A stretch of DNA of 64,000 bases, from the NCBI GenBank assembly GCA_023055505.1, contig JALIRH010000113.1:930001-994000 (forward strand). Reading direction: 5' to 3'. Shown here one piece after another: positions 59,004 to 64,000 of this stretch. The notes beneath the pieces were generated by a model. That model saw only the letters and a list, made by a program, of their open reading frames with translations, did no database searches and was not told the origin of the DNA. A program made the translations under genes and the position numbers. Source of the DNA: Callipepla californica brunnescens. Lineage: Eukaryota > Chordata > Aves > Galliformes > Odontophoridae. Each line of letters starts with the position of its first letter. Positions within the stretch are counted from its first letter, which is position 1.

Positions 59004-62000
59004 ATTGCCGTAACCAACGAATGTGTTGCCTCCTTCTCACTGCTACTGACAGCATTTTCTCATCTTAAAAGAAAAAAAAAAATCAAGTCTAACCTGTCTC
59101 TCCAACAGAGATTTTATGCTCATTAAAATCTGAGAACTACGGCAAGGATTTCAGCTTGATATGCAGAAAGGATCCTATTCATCCCAAAGGCAAATGTAGT
59201 CTACGTGCCTAAGCCAGCATTATGATTTTCTTTTTTAAACAAAATCACAGCTACTCTTTGAAGGACTGTGATTGTGCAATCATCAAGGCATTCTTTACGC
59301 TGGGAGGGAAAGACACAAAGCAAACTGATCTGACACATTTTTAACAGGGTTTTTTTAAGGTCTGTAGATTGAAAGAACAGACCTGAAACATTTATGCGAG
59401 TGATCCTTACATCTTGTTGATTTTGATGAGAGCTTCTGCTCAGGAAAAAATTTTAGGATTTGACATGTGCTGATATTTTGTGTTGGTGATTCTTTCAGTG
59501 TAAGGAGGTTTCACTGAAGCTGTAACAGTGACAAATCAGTGTTGAGGGCTTTTAAACAGGGGACAGGCATCTAAATGTCTACAGGCACTTGTGGCTAGCC
59601 AAGATTTGCAGCGTGAAACCACTTGTAATACATATAGGTGCATGAAAGAGGAAAGTACATTGCAGTTGATGTGATGCTGCTGATTACTCTGCACAACACA
59701 CTTTATATTATAGACAAGAGCTCACAAACTGCCACTAAACAAGGCTTGATCATTCTGAGCACTAACATCTGTGTCTGAAACTACTTTCAGAGACTGTGAT
59801 CAAGGATGATGTCGCTGTCATTGCCAGATGTTCACACAAAGTTATATGGTTATTATTTCCAAGGGGGGACACCGTGCAGTGCTCAGGAGGAGGGATGGCT
59901 CACCTGGACATGGTGAGGGCTCAGCACAATGCGAGGATGTCCGTGGGAACCTGTACCTCTGCAATATGCATTCTGACACAGGTTTGTTGTGCCGTCCCCG
60001 GAACACACCCATTGCTGTGGGATGTGGATGACTTTCAGTGATGTGCTAAACTAATAAACTGCCTGTCATGCGTGTTTCTGACTCAGTTCTGCAGTCAGAA
60101 AGGAAAAGTCATCCCTCACTGCTGGCGCATTGCCATGTGGACACTCTACGCTCACTGTGAGTTTAAAACAACCAAGTAACATCAATTCTGGCTTAAACAA
60201 ACATATTTAAACAGCATAGACGTGAAAATCTCTGTTAATAAGAACCTGGCCACAAGGTATACCATAAGCAGAGGATGTTTTTCTTCTGTCAGTACAGTTG
60301 TAGCTGTCCTGGTGGTTGGGTGGCAGCAAGGTGTGTTGGCCCGTGGGAAACCTCACCTGAGGTACTCCCAGGCAGGGGAGTGAAATGAGACCACATTGCT
60401 TGAGTATCTGCTGGGACACCAGTCAAAAACCTCACTCTGCCAAATGTTACCTTCTAAAGTATCGGTGTCAGTTTAAGGTTTGGAAAACAGTTGGAAAACT
60501 TGGTCCCTTGGTTTTCCTCAGTGGCTTAAAAAACTTGGCATAATTCCTCAACTGAAAGAGGAACCGAAATAGTCATTGGCAAAATATCATCTGCCAGTCT
60601 CAGACGGGGCTGGGGAACTGGTGTGGGTTACTCTGCAAATGGAGAGAACAGAAAAAAATGTCCAGCAGAGGTCAGATATAGTTTTGAACTCACTGAGAGC
60701 TGAAGTTGTCCAGAGATATTCATAAGGCCTTGCACTGTCTATTAGCATTTAGGATGGAGAGTTTTTTGGTGCTTGTCTGTGGAGCAGGGCTGCCTGCCCT
60801 TGAGCCATTTCAGTTTAACAACAGCTGTGATTATATTTCCGCCATTACAGTATTTGCTGCATTTCACTTCTTAGGTAATGTTAAGTCATCTCATATTTTG
60901 ATTCAGAGAAGACAATTAGGCTGTGTGGAAAGTCATAATTAATAAACAAGTTGTAGAACATTCCCTCTTTTACTTTTTCTCTCTCTTTCCTTCCCTTTCT
61001 TTCTTTCCTTCTTTCTCTCTGTGTAGTGAACTTGGGTACACTGGATGACAGTTACACCCACAGATTCACCCTCCCTAAAACCACTCACAATTAGACTTGC
61101 CGCTGCATGTTCCTCTCCTTTCCAAATCTGAACAAATTGCATAGAAAAAACTGAAAAACTTATGCTTCCTTTCAAAAGCCTGTCAGCTGTCCCTGTAGCC
61201 AAGCCTGAGTTATTCTCAAGCATTCTGCAGCCAGGGAGAGCAGCACACACTGCACAGAGGTGAGAAGCTGAGGTGGTCTCATTGCAAGTGATGAATAGTG
61301 CCATGAGCATTGTAACAGGAAAGATATTTGTTCGATCTGGCCTTCCCTGCTAAACCATGATTTGTTTGTGTTACACAATTTCCTGATGGACCAATATGTA
61401 TGAACTAAAGAACTACAAGAGTTAAGAGGAATTAATCTGGATTATTAGACCTCCTGAAACATGTTTTTTCTGCTACAAGTCACACTTTCAAAGCAGCAGA
61501 GTATGCAGAATTTTATGTCTCAGAAAATATACGTGACTAGGAATCTCACATCTAGAAACTGTGAAGCCCCAGCAAGGTCAAGGAGGAAGAGAAAGAAAAG
61601 AAAGGCAAGACCAGTTAGTTCCCAGTGGACTAGTAAGCAGCTCTTGTTGTAGGAAGAGGAAAAACTGGTCGTTCCTGTGTGCAAATGAATTGCTATTCCT
61701 CTGAAAATGTTATATATATACACATGCAGTAAAGTACGCTCCACAGGCCTCGAACTACATTGGAGTACTTTGTGCAAGTATGTGAATGGGAGACCAAAGA
61801 GACAGAGAGGTGGGAGCTATGGGAGGAACAGTCAAAGGCAAAGCAACGTGCAGTGTGATTATCCAGGACTAATGCTCTCTTCCGGACATCTGGCTGGTCT
61901 TCTGGAGACCAGGCCCGAAGCACACATGTGGTCCAATGGACTTGGTTAGTAAAAAACAACTCCTGGTTGAACATTAAGGTTTGAAAACTATATTTCTAAT

Positions 62001-63220
62001 AAGTGCTTGAATTGCTGGCTTTACTAATCCAGCATTTCAGACAAGTATCTGAGTATTTCAGTAGGGTTTACAATTGTATCTTAAGTCTGCACTAGCAAAG
62101 GCTATAGTCTCAACTAAATTGATTGCAAATCTTTCCAGTATGACAGTAGGTGAGTTGTCTGTGTAATTATCCAGACCCCCTTTATAGTGTACCTCTCAAG
62201 ATAGTTCTTGCTCTTTAACATAACAAGAAGAACAGTTTCTTTAGTGGTTAAATACTGCTATGGAATCTTCAAATTGGAAATATTTTCCTGAAAATAATCC
62301 TATTGGAATGAGCATTTTACTTCTCTGGGGACTAAAAGAAAATGTAGAAAAAGTAATTGATTCATATGCTAACAGAAGAACCAAAAGTGAAATTCAACAC
62401 AAGGAATTTTTCCAAGGCCTCCACAATAAATTCTTTCCCCCTTCTTTGCATTTGTTAGATTACTAACAGGATAAAATTCAAGATATATTTTATTACAACC
62501 TCCCATTATCTTATGCCATCTCATTCAAAACATTTATTCTCAATTTATAAAAAAATTGTGCTGGACAGTAAATATTGTTCCTTCTATGAAGCTTGGAATT
62601 GTGGGCCCCTGCTTTGTCAACATAAAATAAATTAATACATTTGGGCACAGAAGATACCTTAGCATATTTTCTGTGAGGAGAGAGACAGTACTGTGGGGAT
62701 GCAAAGTAATTGCAACTACCTTTCTAGAATTCCTTTCCAGATGGAGAGTAATAAAAAGAATTCTCTCCTCTTCCTTGCACGGTTCAGGGTTGCTGCACAC
62801 TGTTTGAACAGCTGCACTTGTAGACACTGTCAGGGATGGGACAAGTCAGCAGAGCAGGAAGCAATCCAAGTATAGATCATTCAGCAGTGACAGAAGGGAT
62901 GAACTATTGGTTTTCCTGACTGATAAATCCTTGTTTCTGTTTGGGATATTGAACTTGCTGTCACGACTGAGGAGTTTCAGTAACTCATCACAGTGCTCAG
63001 TACATTTGTCACATAGGAAAAAAGCTCTTTCCTGTCCAGGTTCAAATTTCCTAATATCCAAATCTCTGCCTTTAAGCTCCCAGAAGGCATGTCTCATGGA
63101 GCAAACTCCACTGCCCTGTGGCTTGGCTGACTTGCTAGTTATCAATTCCCTTCAGGTTCCTAACCAGAGAGTTCCTGTTTCCATGACATTTGCATGAATC
63201 TGTAACTGCAGAAATCAAAG
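59004..63220. other. Intergenic, no gene recognised
   Basis: Contains a long pyrimidine tract (60973-61020). No exon recognised; open frames up to 123 codons, the longest one overlapping the pyrimidine tract on the minus strand and so mostly low complexity. Confidence 0.6.
60973..61020 (+). repeat. 48-nt pyrimidine tract followed by GTGTAG
   Basis: Only C and T for 48 nt, composed of CTTT/CCTT/CT units, then GTGTAG at 61021-61026. Its complement is a polypurine (GAAA/GGAA) tract. Confidence 0.95.
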
Positions 63221-63345
63221 TCACAGAATGATAGAACCGAATCATAAAGGTTGGACAAGACCACTAAGATCATCTAGTCAACCCATTCCCACCATGTCCA
63301 CAGAACCATGCCATGTAACTTCTTGAACACAGCAAGGGACCATAG
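63221..63345 (-). mobile_element. CR1 3' fragment
   Basis: The plus strand reads TCACAGAATGATAGAACCGA, then AAAGGTTGGACAAGACCACT and AAGATCATCTAGTCAACCC; reverse complement of a CR1 3' UTR. Confidence 0.92.
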
Positions 63346-63958
63346 CACATGAGTGTTCTTCCCCTTGTTATCATTCAACGAATGCATGACATACAGCTTT
63401 GGAGGACTCACACAGAATAAAAGATGTATATTTGTAATTTTTTCCACATATTTAGCAATCTTGAAGGTGTAATGTTCAAAATCATTATTTATTGCCTCAA
63501 GTGATCATCCAAGAAAGCAGGAATTTTTCCACAAGAGGGAAGTTGTTTCAGTTTACCATCATGTTGCTGCACGACTGAACTCAGGGTAATTCCCCACACA
63601 GCAAGCACCCCCCACATCAAGTGTTCTTGCAGAGGAAACTCCAAAACATACTGCTTATTTGCTTCAGGGAACCTTACTGGTGGACAGTCAATACCTCTAT
63701 GGAGCTGTGTTTTAATTACATCTCTAACTGCCGTATGACAGTGAATTTTGGCATGTTGGCTTGGGTCTGCTGTGGTGCTGCCAGTAATCCCACACATGGA
63801 CATTTCCCTGCCCACTGCTTACCAATTTTCACTTTACTTGTCTTAACTGAGATTCCAGGTTAGATCAGCTTCATCTAAGTCTCAGTGTTGGTTTTAGGCT
63901 CTCTCCATCACCTGTGGTAGCAAAGGAGCACTCTGAGGGCGTACTTTTCCCATTTTCT
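63346..63958. other. Intergenic, no gene recognised
   Basis: Short open frames only (108 codons at most, minus, 63489-63815), without recognisable domains. Confidence 0.5.
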
Positions 63959-64000
63959 CCCTTTCAGTGTCTAAAGAGAGGCTATAAAAAAGAATGAGAC
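63959..64000 (+). mobile_element. CR1 ORF2 fragment cut by window edge
   Basis: CTTTCAGTGTCTAAAGAGAG and GCTATAAAAAAGAATGAGAC parallel the CR1 copy at 34289-34327 almost base for base (HLKRGYKKEGD block). The element continues beyond the window. Confidence 0.85.

Overview
This window is vertebrate nuclear DNA, almost certainly from a bird. Fragments of the avian LINE CR1 are scattered through it in both orientations, many ending in the typical ATTCTATG-like tail. The one certain gene is the start of LAPTM4A. A galliform is likely, but no species can be fixed from this sequence alone.

Layout. Positions 1-1306 are the start of LAPTM4A intron 1 (gene on the minus strand, running off the left edge). 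Exon 1 coding sequence is 1307-1405 and ends at a GTGAGT donor. It sits in a CpG island (about 1140-1735) with CCAAT boxes, a GC box, an RFX-like X-box and, just inside intron 1, two NRF1-type sites. A 3' CR1 fragment with a 195-codon open frame (1772-2453) lies about 370 bp upstream of the LAPTM4A ATG.

The second well-defined object is an endogenous retrovirus on the minus strand at 4125-9529. It has two LTRs of about 418 bp that differ at about 11 positions plus one indel, a 4-bp target duplication (ATAG) and a purine tract next to the 3' LTR. Broken remnants of reverse transcriptase, RNase H, integrase and envelope transmembrane region follow in the expected order. A 127-bp CR1 tail is nested in it, flanked by its own 9-bp direct repeat.

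From 9.5 to 64 kb I find no exon, tRNA, rRNA or other gene I can defend. This part looks intergenic. It holds CR1 copies of different ages (including one ancient copy at about 57.92-58.48 kb and one cut by the right edge), a small unclassified dispersed repeat present twice in inverted orientation (38.67 and 56.07 kb), and simple repeats. The longest open frames there (140-175 codons) show no recognisable domain and fit chance. No CRISPR array, operon or prokaryotic-type system is present, as expected for this genome type.
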